The translations under genes were made by a program, and so were the position numbers. Below, one piece after another: positions 1 through 5,686 of a stretch of DNA of 5,846 nt. Position 1 is the first letter of the stretch. Each line of letters opens with the position of its first letter. Source of the stretch: Streptomyces sp. (lineage in GTDB: Bacteria; Actinomycetota; Actinomycetes; Streptomycetales; Streptomycetaceae); contig DOWQ01000453.1 of NCBI GenBank assembly GCA_003519485.1, positions 982 through 6,827 of the forward strand. Reading direction: 5' to 3'. The notes under the pieces are model-generated. The model saw only the letters and a program-made list of their open reading frames with translations. It was not told where the DNA came from and did not search any database.

Positions 1-308
1 GCGCCCATGCCGACGGTCAGCATCTCCTCCCGGTCGTCCGGGAACCGCTCGGGGTCGACGACCAGCCGCGACAGCTGGTTGACGAACTGCCAGGGCGCTG
101 TGGCGCAGCGCTCGGCGGCCGCCGCCGCGATCCGGGCGGTGTGTGAGTCGGTGATGTGGTCCAGCTCCCGTTCGAGCGCGGCATCTTCGAGCACGATGCC
201 GTTCCGTACGTCCGCCGGGATCGCCCGCGAGGAGTGCGGGACGTGCAGGATCACCGGGGAGTCCGGCGCTCCTGGCAGCAGCCGGTAGGAGGCCGACACG
301 TCGTTCAT
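1..308 (-). CDS. N-formylglutamate amidohydrolase, N-terminal part (runs off left edge)
   Basis: The first 102 residues are visible; the remainder lies beyond the left edge (family members are usually about 250-290 residues). The family hydrolyses N-formyl-L-glutamate to glutamate and formate, the last step of one histidine-degradation route; related enzymes act on other N-acyl amino acids. Recognition rests on HVPHSSRAIP at residues 22-31, ITDSHT at 52-57 and LSRLVVDPERFPDDREEM at 79-96, running into VGMG, all characteristic blocks of this zinc-dependent cytoplasmic family. The ATG at 306-308 is preceded by GAGGA (316-320 on the plus strand) with a 7-nt spacer. It lies 170 bp downstream of the YcxB-like gene, separated by a terminator-like hairpin, so it is probably its own transcription unit; I could not find a convincing promoter. 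No hut genes are visible, so its pathway is not fixed by context. Confidence 0.88.
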   Translation of the reverse strand, partial: MNDVSASYRLLPGAPDSPVILHVPHSSRAIPADVRNGIVLEDAALERELDHITDSHTARIAAAAAERCATAPWQFVNQLSRLVVDPERFPDDREEMLTVGMG

Positions 309-465
309 TCAGGGGTCCTCGGTGTGTGGGTGGGCGGGGCCTGCACCGGAGGGTTGTGCGACGCCCGTGTGCGCCTTCCGGGGCTGGATACTCGGCATCG
401 CGCCCATCGAGCACGGCGCCCGTTTCACCGCCTGCTCCGTCGCGGGCGGGAGTCCATTGACCGCT

Positions 466-489
466 GGAGGGGCGTGGGTCAGCCCCTCC
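466..489 (-). terminator. Hairpin overlapping the stop codon of the YcxB-like gene
   Basis: GGAGGGGC and GCCCCTCC form a perfect 8-bp stem (466-473 with 482-489) closing an 8-nt loop. The TGA stop of the upstream gene (479-481) is inside the loop. No T-run follows on the minus strand, but high-GC actinobacterial terminators often lack one. It probably ends the YcxB-like transcript and insulates the amidohydrolase gene; this function is inferred from position and symmetry. Confidence 0.55.
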
Positions 490-1048
490 GCCCCACCCGT
501 AGCGCGTGCCTGTCCAGGATCGCGCGCAGCCGGTCCGCGTCGGCGGGGTCGCGCAGGCCGCGCTTGGGAAGCATGGCGACGCCGACCGCGTTCTTGTCGC
601 GGCTCAGCGCGACGAACAGGTCCTCGGTCTCCATGTACCGGGGGTACAGGGCCCAGTTGAACGCAGACTCCGCGTCGGCGGCCTTGATGCGCAGGCCCGC
701 GTCGTCGACCGTCGTACGGCACTCGCCCTGGGCCTCGGCGAACCGGTGGATCGCCCGGAGCTGCACGCGCCTGGCCACCGGGTAGGCCACCGCACCCGCC
801 ACCGCGCCCGCCAGCGTTGCCAGCGCGACCGACACGACGGACACCAGGATGGACCCGGAGTCGCCCAGGACGAAGTACAGGCCGACGGCCATCACGACGA
901 ACAGCAGGCCGAACGACAATGCGATACGGAGTGCGTACTTCCGCCGGTTGAGGCGTCCCCGGGCCCGCACAGCGCTGCTGATGTCCGCCATGCTGGGCCG
1001 GTAGACGAGCTCCACCGACTGCGTCGCGACATCCTGGTCCTCGGCCAT
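479..1048 (-). CDS. Two-TM membrane protein with YcxB-like C-terminal domain
   Basis: A 189-residue protein of unknown function. Residues 1-38 form a polar, partly basic N-terminus ending in RGRLNRRKYALR. Two hydrophobic segments follow at about 39-61 and 66-91, separated by a short GDSGS turn, then a basic patch (ARRVQLRAIHR). The soluble part (about 110-183) reads GLRIKAADAESAFNWALYPRYMETEDLFVAL and later VAMLPKRGLRDPAD. The tryptophan in the 'W..YPRY.E' stretch, the 'F.AL' strand and the 'LPKRGL' turn are the pattern of YcxB-like C-terminal domains, small membrane proteins without an established biochemical role. I chose the ATG at 1046-1048 because GGGGAG sits 5 nt upstream and because the open frame further upstream (to 1153) contains only a repeat-encoded PVPVPVP stretch and Arg-rich residues typical of non-coding GC-rich DNA. 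It is likely monocistronic, with hairpins on both sides. Confidence 0.75.
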   Translation of the reverse strand: MAEDQDVATQSVELVYRPSMADISSAVRARGRLNRRKYALRIALSFGLLFVVMAVGLYFVLGDSGSILVSVVSVALATLAGAVAGAVAYPVARRVQLRAIHRFAEAQGECRTTVDDAGLRIKAADAESAFNWALYPRYMETEDLFVALSRDKNAVGVAMLPKRGLRDPADADRLRAILDRHALRVGRRG

Positions 1049-1053
1049 GATCA

Positions 1054-1059
1054 CTCCCC
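1054..1059 (-). promoter_or_regulatory. Ribosome binding site fixing the YcxB-like start
   Basis: GGGGAG on the minus strand, 5 nt before the ATG at 1046-1048. It supports the 189-residue form over a longer upstream start at 1153. Confidence 0.6.
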
Positions 1060-1075
1060 GTTCGTCCGTCCCCGG

Positions 1076-1104
1076 ATCATAGGACCATCTCGCTCGGCGC
1101 CGGT
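1076..1104 (-). promoter_or_regulatory. Possible promoter of the YcxB-like gene
   Basis: TATGAT (1076-1081) matches a sigma-70/HrdB-type -10 box well and would start transcription about 20 nt before the start codon. The -35 hexamer 17 nt upstream (ACCGGC, 1099-1104) is poor, so this is a weak or activator-dependent promoter at best. Confidence 0.35.
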
Positions 1105-1316
1105 GCGTGGCCCGTGCCCCAGGGACAGGGACAGGGACACGAATCATCGCCACGTCTCACGACCGCACCCGACGCCCCGCTCCCCCTGCACGCTGATCCG
1201 CAGTCCGCCGCAGTCCGCCGCAGCCGACACGGCCAACTACCGCAGGGGCGTAGCACGACAGCTGTCCCGTCAGCACGTCACAACGGGGCCCGGGCGCCAC
1301 CGCGCGGAAGTCCGGG

Positions 1317-1340
1317 CCGGCGGGCAAGCGGGCCCGCCGG
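1317..1340 (-). terminator. Terminator-like hairpin at the end of the sugar-transport operon
   Basis: CCGGCGGGC (1317-1325) pairs perfectly over 9 bp with GCCCGCCGG (1332-1340) around a 6-nt loop. It begins 8 nt past the TGA stop of the binding-protein gene. There is no T-run. An alternative, mutually exclusive stem can form between GGCCCGG (1287-1293) and CCGGGCC (1312-1318). Together these make this the most likely operon end or 3' stabilising structure. Confidence 0.6.
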
Positions 1341-1348
1341 GCCGTCCG

Positions 1349-2353
1349 TCACCTGTAGAGGACCGACTGGATACGGGGGTCGTTGATGTTGGTCCGGTCG
1401 TACCAGTAGTAGCCCGTGTCGATCACCTTCGGCAGCTTCTCGCCGTTGATGGCCTTCACCGCGGCCGCGACCACCTGTTCGCCTATTTGGACCGGGTTCT
1501 GAGTGATCGCCCCCGTCATCCGGCCCTCGTTGATGGCGTTGATCTGGCCTTGGCCCGAGTCGAAGCCGACGGCCTTGATGTCCTTCCTGCCGCTCTCGCC
1601 CACGCCCTGGATCACGCCCATCGCCGAGCCCTCGTTCGAGCCGTAGATGCCGTCGACCTCGGGGTTCGCCGCGATGATCGCCTTGGTGATGTCGGCCGAC
1701 TTCGTCTGGTCGCCGCCGCCGTACTGGACGGGGAGGATGTCGATGCCCGGGGCGTTCTCCGCCATCCACTTCTTGAAGCCGTCGCGGCGGTCGATGCCGG
1801 AGCCACTGGTCTGGCTGTGCACCACCATCGCGACCTTGCCCTTGCCGCCCATCGCCCGTGCCATGTGCTCCGCGGCCTCGGCCGCCGCGGCCTTGTTGTC
1901 GGTCGCCGCCGTGGTCAGCGGTACGTCGCTGTCCACGCCCGAGTCGAAGGCAATGACCGGGGTGCCGTTCCGCTTCGCCTGCTGGAGCAGCGGCTCCACG
2001 GCCCGCGAGTCCAGGGCCGCCAGGCCGATCGCGTCCGGCTTCTTGCCCATGCTGCTCGACAGCATGTTGACCTGGGCCTCGACCTCGGTCTCCGTCGCCG
2101 GCCCCTCGAAGCTGATCGTCACGCCCCGCTTCTCGGCCTCCTTCTCCGCGCCCTCCTTGACCGCCTGCCAGAACTGCTGCTGGAAGCCCTTCGAGACGAT
2201 GGCGATGTACGGCTTCTCGCCGCCGCCCCCGGCCGTGTCCCCGCCGTCACCGCCGCAGGCGGCGGTCATCAGCAGAGCCGTCCCCGCCGCGAGGGCGGCG
2301 GCGGCCCGGCGCTTCGGCCCGTCCCGCCTTGGCTGCGTACGCCGTGGCTGCAT
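1349..2353 (-). CDS. ABC sugar-binding lipoprotein (RbsB-type, Periplasmic_binding_4)
   Basis: A 334-residue extracytoplasmic receptor that delivers a sugar to the permease and ATPase encoded just upstream. The N-terminus is an Arg-rich leader (residues 4-16), a hydrophobic core (17-29) and a lipobox-like LLMTAAC with Cys33 as the expected lipidation site. A Gly-rich linker follows, then the two-lobed Periplasmic_binding_4 domain from about 47. Typical landmarks are GFQQQFWQAVKEGA (56-69, aromatic contacts F61/W62), LAALDS with D115, IAFDSGVDSD with D137, GIDRRDGF with R189, GSNEGSA with N240, and VGFDSGQGQ with D265; these correspond to sugar-contacting positions in RbsB-like proteins. I chose the ATG at 2351-2353 because it directly starts a signal peptide and has AAGGAAG 10 nt upstream; an in-frame start at 2446 would put 31 non-signal residues in front. 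It is last in the operon, as rbsB follows rbsC, with a 192-bp leader holding a hairpin and repeats. The sugar cannot be named from sequence alone. Confidence 0.92.
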   Translation of the reverse strand: MQPRRTQPRRDGPKRRAAAALAAGTALLMTAACGGDGGDTAGGGGEKPYIAIVSKGFQQQFWQAVKEGAEKEAEKRGVTISFEGPATETEVEAQVNMLSSSMGKKPDAIGLAALDSRAVEPLLQQAKRNGTPVIAFDSGVDSDVPLTTAATDNKAAAAEAAEHMARAMGGKGKVAMVVHSQTSGSGIDRRDGFKKWMAENAPGIDILPVQYGGGDQTKSADITKAIIAANPEVDGIYGSNEGSAMGVIQGVGESGRKDIKAVGFDSGQGQINAINEGRMTGAITQNPVQIGEQVVAAAVKAINGEKLPKVIDTGYYWYDRTNINDPRIQSVLYR

Positions 2354-2363
2354 ATGAATCCAA

Positions 2364-2370
2364 CTTCCTT
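2364..2370 (-). promoter_or_regulatory. Ribosome binding site of the binding-protein gene
   Basis: AAGGAAG on the minus strand, 10 nt before the ATG at 2351-2353. The spacing is a little long; a GGA at 2359-2361 is closer but weaker. It supports translation starting at the signal peptide. Confidence 0.5.
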
Positions 2371-2390
2371 GCTCCGGGCCCCGTCCCTGG

Positions 2391-2457
2391 GCCGTGCTGC
2401 CACCTGTTTGCCGTGCTGCCGCGTCATGCCGTGATGCCGGGTGCATGCCGTACTGCC
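2391..2457. repeat. Phased direct repeats, four copies of GCCGTNNTGCC
   Basis: Four 11-bp units occur on the plus strand: GCCGTGCTGCC at 2391 and again at 2410, GCCGTGATGCC at 2428 and GCCGTACTGCC at 2447. Starts are 19, 18 and 19 bp apart, while the 7-8 bp spacers are unrelated to each other. Degenerate versions may continue at 2466-2477 and 2478-2487, and an exact copy of the fourth unit lies at 2550-2560 over the last permease codons. On the transcript the unit reads GGCAKYACGGC. The array is in the leader of the binding-protein gene. Function is unknown; a protein-binding array or RNA element are possibilities. Confidence 0.65.
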
Positions 2458-2511
2458 GCCGGTGCGCGGTACTTGCCGCCCGATGCCGGCCCCGGTTCCT
2501 CGGCCGTCCCG

Positions 2512-2543
2512 GGCCGCGCGTCGCCGCCCCGGCGGGCGCGGCC
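2512..2543 (-). terminator. GC hairpin between permease and binding-protein genes
   Basis: GGCCGCGC (2512-2519) pairs perfectly with GCGCGGCC (2536-2543) around a 16-nt loop that can itself form a small inner CCG/CGG stem. On the minus strand it begins 2 nt after the permease stop at 2546-2548. It has no T-run. It may be a partial terminator or a barrier that stabilises one segment of the operon mRNA; the position is seen, the role is inferred. Confidence 0.45.
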
Positions 2544-2545
2544 GC

Positions 2546-3562
2546 TCAGGCCGTACTGCCCTTCCGCGCCTTGTCCGCGTAGACCGCCGCTACGATCACG
2601 CAGCCGAGGATCACGTTCTGCCACTCCTGCGGCACCGAGGTGATCTGAAGTCCGTTGTTGAGCACCGAGATGATGAGTGCGCCGATCACCGTGCCGACGA
2701 TGGAACCCTTGCCGCCCGACAGCGACGTGCCGCCGATGACGACCGCCGCGATCGCCTGGAGCTCGTAGCCCATCCCGGTCGCCGGCTGGGCGGAGCCGAG
2801 CCGGGCCGAGATCAGTACGCCGGCCAGACCGATGAACAGCCCCGCCACCACATAGGTGATGATCTTCCACTTGCGGACGTTGATCCCCGAGAGGGCCGTC
2901 GCTTCCTCGTTGCTGCCGATCGAGTAGGTGTAGCGGCCCAGCAGCGTCCGGTTGAGGACGATGCCCGCCAGGATCGCCGCCGCCGCCAGGATGAGCACGG
3001 CGTTCGGGAAGTCCGCGCCGGGGATGATGCTGCCCGTCGAGATGCCGGTGTAGCCGGAGTCCGCCGAGAAGTAGATCGGCGCGCTGCCCGAGATCACCAG
3101 CGCCAGGCCCTGTGCGACGAGCATCATCGCCAGGGTCGCGATGAACGGCGGCAGCCCCAGATACGTGACGTTCAGCCCGTTCACCAGGCCGATCAGCCCG
3201 CCGAAGAGCAGCGTGCCGAGAACCCCCAGCGGGACCGGCAGGCCCATCTGGACGATCAGTACCCCGGAGATCACGGCACACAGCGCCATCCCGGTGCCGA
3301 CGGACAGGTCGATGCCCCCGGTGACGATGACGAAGGTCGCCCCCAGTGCCAGGGTCCCGATCACCACCGTCGAGAACAGCATCGAGGTGATGTTGCTGTA
3401 GTTGAGGAAGTGCGGGCTGGCGAACGAGAAGAAGACGAAGATGGCGATGAGGCTCGCGAACGCCAGGAACTGCTGGAACCGGCTCATCACCCGGGCGCGG
3501 ACTCCGCCGGATGCGGAGGGGTTCTGCTTCTGCCGCGGTGGGGCGGCTGCGGGGGCTGTCAT
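2546..3562 (-). CDS. ABC sugar permease (RbsC-type, BPD_transp_2)
   Basis: A 338-residue integral membrane subunit that forms the channel of the importer, probably as a dimer. A polar Ala/Pro-rich N-terminus (1-28) precedes a series of hydrophobic segments that spans most of 30-330. Family landmarks are TGGIDLSVGTG (81-91), the GLPPFIATLAMM stretch (136-147), the cytoplasmic coupling region RYTYSIGSNEEATALSGINVRKWK (210-233) that contacts the ATPase, and the Gly-rich VVIGGTSLSGGKGSIVGTVIGALI (274-297). Length matches RbsC-like permeases. The ATG at 3560-3562 is preceded by AGGA with a 5-nt spacer. It follows the ATPase gene by 61 bp, and its last codons (GGC AGT ACG GCC) contain one exact copy of the repeat found in the next intergenic region. 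The substrate is set by the binding protein, not by anything visible here. Confidence 0.94.
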   Translation of the reverse strand: MTAPAAAPPRQKQNPSASGGVRARVMSRFQQFLAFASLIAIFVFFSFASPHFLNYSNITSMLFSTVVIGTLALGATFVIVTGGIDLSVGTGMALCAVISGVLIVQMGLPVPLGVLGTLLFGGLIGLVNGLNVTYLGLPPFIATLAMMLVAQGLALVISGSAPIYFSADSGYTGISTGSIIPGADFPNAVLILAAAAILAGIVLNRTLLGRYTYSIGSNEEATALSGINVRKWKIITYVVAGLFIGLAGVLISARLGSAQPATGMGYELQAIAAVVIGGTSLSGGKGSIVGTVIGALIISVLNNGLQITSVPQEWQNVILGCVIVAAVYADKARKGSTA

Positions 3563-3623
3563 GTCTTTCCTGCCTTCGTTGTGCGCCGGGCTGCGGTGTG
3601 CGATGCGTGACTGCGGCCGGTCA

Positions 3624-5165
3624 TCAGGCCGCGGCAGTTCCGGGCCGCCGGGTCGCGTGGGCCATGACCGACTCCTGGGTGGCCTCGGCCGCCGTCAGCA
3701 CCCCGGTGATCCGTCCCTCGCTCATCACGACGACGCGGTGCGACATGCGCAGCACCTCGGGGAGTTCGGAGGAGATCATGATGATCGACTTGCCCTGCCG
3801 CGCCAGGTCGTTGAGGAGGGCGTAGATCTCCTCCTTGGCGCCGACGTCGATGCCGCGCGTCGGCTCGTCGAAGATGAGGATGTCGCAGTCCTTGACCAGC
3901 CACTTCGCGATGACGACCTTCTGCTGATTGCCGCCGGACAGGTTCTTCACCGTCTGGTGCACGGTCGGGGTCCTGATGCGCAGCGTCTCGGTGAGTTCGC
4001 GGGACTTCTCGCGCATCGCGCCGTCCTTCACGAAGCCCAGCGACTGGAAGCGCTCACCCAGCGAGCTGAGCGCGATGTTGGCGTTGACGTCCTGCTCCAG
4101 CAGCAGTCCGAGGTGCTTGCGGTCCTCGGAGAGGTAGCCGATACGGTGCCGGGCCGCGTCGGCCGGATTCCTGATCCGGACCGGCCGGCCGTGCAGCGTG
4201 ACGGTGCCCGACTCGACCGGGTCGGCACCGACGAGCGCCCGGGCCAGCTCGGTGCGGCCCGAGCCCATGAGGCCCGCGAGTCCCAGGATCTCGCCCTTCT
4301 TCAGCTCCAGCGTGACGTCCCGCAGCAGCGGCTTCGTCGTGAGCCCGTCGACCGACAGCACCGTCTCGCGGTCCGGCCGTACGCCCTCCGGCCCGGCGTC
4401 GGTGGCGAGCTCGCGGCCCACCATGCGGCCGATGACGTCCTTCATCGTGGTGGCCGCCGTGTCGAGCGTGTCGACGTACCGGCCGTCCCGGATGACGGTG
4501 ATCCGGTCGGAGACGGCCCGGAGCTCGGCCATCCGGTGCGAGATGTAGATGACGCCGGTGTCCGGCTGGACGAACCGCCCGATCAGCTCGTGCAGCGCCG
4601 CCACCTCGGCGTCGTTCAGGGCCGCGGTCGGCTCGTCCATGATGAGGATCTTGGCGTCGTACGACAGCGCCTTGGCGATCTCGACCATCTGCTGCTGGGC
4701 GACAGTGAGGGCTCCGACCGGCCGCTGCGGCTCCAGCGGCAGCCCCAGCCGGTCGATGAGCTTCCGGGCCCGGTCGTCGAGGGCGCGGTCCCGCAGCAGG
4801 AACCGGCCGCGCGGCTCGCGGCCGATGAAGATGTTCTGCGCGACCGTGAGGTCGGGCATCAGGTTGAACTCCTGGTGGATGATGCTGATGCCGAGCTGCT
4901 GGGCGTGCCGGGGGCCGTCGATCGTGACCGGCCGCCCGTCCAGGAAGAACTGCCCCGCGTCGGGGGTGTGGATGCCGGAGAGCAGCTTCATGAGGGTCGA
5001 TTTGCCGGCCCCGTTCTCGCCGACGAGGGCGAGCACCTCACCGTGCCGCAGGTCGAGCCGCATGTCCTGGAGCGCCTTGACGCCGGGGAAGCTCTTTTCC
5101 ACGCCCTGTACGCGCAGCAGCGCACGGTCATCGCTCCCGGTCGCCGCGTTGGAACCGTTTTCCAT
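3624..5165 (-). CDS. Sugar ABC transporter ATPase with two nucleotide-binding domains (RbsA-type)
   Basis: A 513-residue cytoplasmic ATPase energising monosaccharide import, of the tandem type (RbsA/XylG/MglA). Domain 1 (about 16-250) has Walker A GENGAGKST (49-57), the Q-loop in HQEF (Q98), a family-typical variant signature LTVAQQQMVEIAKAL (153-167), Walker B ILIMDEPTAAL (173-183) and switch His210. Domain 2 (about 268-500) has a degenerate Walker A GLMGSGRTEL (298-307), a good signature LSGGNQQKVVIAKWL (409-423) and Walker B ILIFDEPTRGIDVG (429-442), but Ser instead of His at the switch (MISSELPEVL). This asymmetry, with one catalytically complete domain, is normal for the family. The ATG at 5163-5165 lies only 2 bp after the mutarotase stop and uses an AGGAGGA inside that gene, so the two are translationally linked. 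The gene ends in two consecutive TGA codons (3624-3626, 3621-3623). Confidence 0.96.
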   Translation of the reverse strand: MENGSNAATGSDDRALLRVQGVEKSFPGVKALQDMRLDLRHGEVLALVGENGAGKSTLMKLLSGIHTPDAGQFFLDGRPVTIDGPRHAQQLGISIIHQEFNLMPDLTVAQNIFIGREPRGRFLLRDRALDDRARKLIDRLGLPLEPQRPVGALTVAQQQMVEIAKALSYDAKILIMDEPTAALNDAEVAALHELIGRFVQPDTGVIYISHRMAELRAVSDRITVIRDGRYVDTLDTAATTMKDVIGRMVGRELATDAGPEGVRPDRETVLSVDGLTTKPLLRDVTLELKKGEILGLAGLMGSGRTELARALVGADPVESGTVTLHGRPVRIRNPADAARHRIGYLSEDRKHLGLLLEQDVNANIALSSLGERFQSLGFVKDGAMREKSRELTETLRIRTPTVHQTVKNLSGGNQQKVVIAKWLVKDCDILIFDEPTRGIDVGAKEEIYALLNDLARQGKSIIMISSELPEVLRMSHRVVVMSEGRITGVLTAAEATQESVMAHATRRPGTAAA

Positions 5166-5167
5166 GG

Positions 5168-5596
5168 TCAGCGTCCTCCTGCCGGGGAGACGACGCCCTT
5201 GCGCAGGATCACGTTGCCGAAGATCCGGGTCTCGCCGGTGCGGACGACGACGTGGGCCGCGGCCGCGCGCTCGTAGAAGTCGTCGCGGCCGAAGAACCGC
5301 ACGCCGCCGGCGCCCGCCCCCGCGGCGGCGATCAGCTCCTCCTGCACGGGGAGCGGGGCGCCGTCGTCGTCCGGGGACAGCATCAGGTCCAGCGCGGGAT
5401 CGTCGTCGAGCGGCACGACGGTGCGTACGGCGGCGAGCAGCTCGGGCGTACCGAGCCCCGGGAAGGTGAGCACCCTGCTCGCCAGCCGCTCGGCCGGGAA
5501 GTTCGCGTCGGCGAGCACCACCGCGTCGGAATGGCCCATGGCGTCGAGGTGCCGCAGCAGGTCCCCGGTCAGGTATGGGTGGATGTCCGTCAACAC
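5168..5596 (-). CDS. fucU: RbsD/FucU-family sugar mutarotase (FucU-like)
   Basis: A 142-residue cytoplasmic enzyme of the family that interconverts sugar anomers (L-fucose mutarotase FucU, D-ribose pyranase RbsD), presenting the anomer used by the next enzyme. Length matches E. coli FucU (140). HLDAMGHSDAVVLADANFPAER (16-37) carries the catalytic His22 and substrate-contacting Asp30. DDFYERAAAAHVVVRTGETRIFGNVILRKGVV (105-136) gives the C-terminal block; the FYER motif is FucU-like rather than RbsD-like, hence the symbol, although substrate is unproven. The conserved Tyr of the family's YGN/YAN motif is Phe126 here. The start is GTG at 5594-5596 with AGGAG 5 nt upstream. It is first in the operon, 13 bp from the proximal operator. 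In E. coli, rbsD likewise leads rbsDACB, which supports a role in handling the imported sugar. Confidence 0.88.
   Translation of the reverse strand: MLTDIHPYLTGDLLRHLDAMGHSDAVVLADANFPAERLASRVLTFPGLGTPELLAAVRTVVPLDDDPALDLMLSPDDDGAPLPVQEELIAAAGAGAGGVRFFGRDDFYERAAAAHVVVRTGETRIFGNVILRKGVVSPAGGR
5174..5180 (-). promoter_or_regulatory. Ribosome binding site of the ATPase gene, inside the mutarotase gene
   Basis: AGGAGGA, a near-perfect anti-16S match, 8 nt before the ATPase ATG. It lies within the last codons of the preceding gene, where it encodes the Gly-Gly of the C-terminal SPAGGR, so ribosomes ending the first gene are placed to restart on the second. Confidence 0.75.
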
Positions 5597-5601
5597 TGCG
5601 G

Positions 5602-5606
5602 CTCCT
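5602..5606 (-). promoter_or_regulatory. Ribosome binding site fixing the GTG start of the mutarotase gene
   Basis: AGGAG, 5 nt before the GTG at 5594-5596 and 2 bp from the proximal operator. It favours the GTG over the adjacent TTG codon as the start. Confidence 0.7.
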
Positions 5607-5608
5607 AA

Positions 5609-5620
5609 GAAATCGATTTC
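5609..5620. promoter_or_regulatory. Operator O1, LacI/GalR-type palindrome GAAATCGATTTC
   Basis: A perfect 12-bp palindrome with the central CG typical of LacI/GalR-family sites. It covers the expected transcription start (about 5619) of the leftward promoter and ends 2 bp before the ribosome binding site, so a bound repressor would block initiation. Its AT-rich arms stand out from the surrounding GC-rich DNA. An identical site lies at 5720-5731. Confidence 0.8.
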
Positions 5621-5625
5621 GGAAG

Positions 5626-5655
5626 AGCGTAGGAACCAGCCCTCCCAGGCGTCAA
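5626..5655 (-). promoter_or_regulatory. Promoter of the sugar-transport operon
   Basis: TTGACG (-35, 5650-5655), an 18-bp spacer and TACGCT (-10, 5626-5631) form a good housekeeping (HrdB-type) promoter on the minus strand. The expected start near 5619 gives a leader of about 23 nt. The promoter lies between the two operators and overlaps neither hexamer, with O1 at the start site. Confidence 0.65.
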
Positions 5656-5664
5656 TGGTCTGTG

Positions 5665-5676
5665 CGGAGCGATCCG
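5665..5676. promoter_or_regulatory. Imperfect dyad midway between the operators
   Basis: CGGAGCGATCCG has matching 4-bp arms (5 bp if flanking bases at 5664 and 5677 are included). It is centred at 5670.5, 56 bp from the centre of O1 and 55 bp from O2, and lies just upstream of the operon -35 box. It could be an activator or auxiliary regulator site; it may also be chance in GC-rich DNA. Confidence 0.25.
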
Positions 5677-5686
5677 CGCCAGACCC

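Larger units (their letters stand above)
1049..1348. other. 300-bp intergenic region with short tandem repeats
   Basis: No gene is supported here. From the left it holds the ribosome binding site and possible promoter of the YcxB-like gene, three copies of AGGGAC (1121-1138), a 10-bp tandem CAGTCCGCCG in two copies plus 3 bp (1201-1223), and the terminator-like hairpin of the sugar operon (1317-1340). The rest shows no recognisable RNA gene or mobile element. Confidence 0.6.

Noticed and set aside
1049..1153. Longer N-terminus for the YcxB-like protein from the ATG at 1153
   Set aside because: The extension is repeat-encoded PVPVPVP and Arg-rich sequence and would cross the TATGAT box; the internal ATG at 1048 has GGGGAG at ideal spacing.
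506..2434. A 642-codon open frame on the plus strand
   Set aside because: It is antisense to the YcxB-like and binding-protein genes and crosses their intergenic gap. Its translation is rich in Arg, Asp, His and Val without domains, the usual mirror of GC-rich coding DNA.
2354..2446. Longer N-terminus for the binding protein from the ATG at 2446
   Set aside because: It would place 31 non-conserved residues before a good signal peptide and translate through the repeat array; the ATG at 2353 begins the signal peptide directly and has a ribosome binding site.
2424..3281. A 285-codon minus-strand frame overlapping the permease gene
   Set aside because: It is a shifted frame of the permease, which has clear BPD_transp_2 motifs and membrane segments in its own frame; the shifted one is Arg/Gly/Asp-rich and has neither.
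3402..5276. A 624-codon open frame on the plus strand
   Set aside because: It is antisense to the clearly recognisable ATPase and parts of its neighbours; composition is the low-complexity mirror of those genes, with no family motif.
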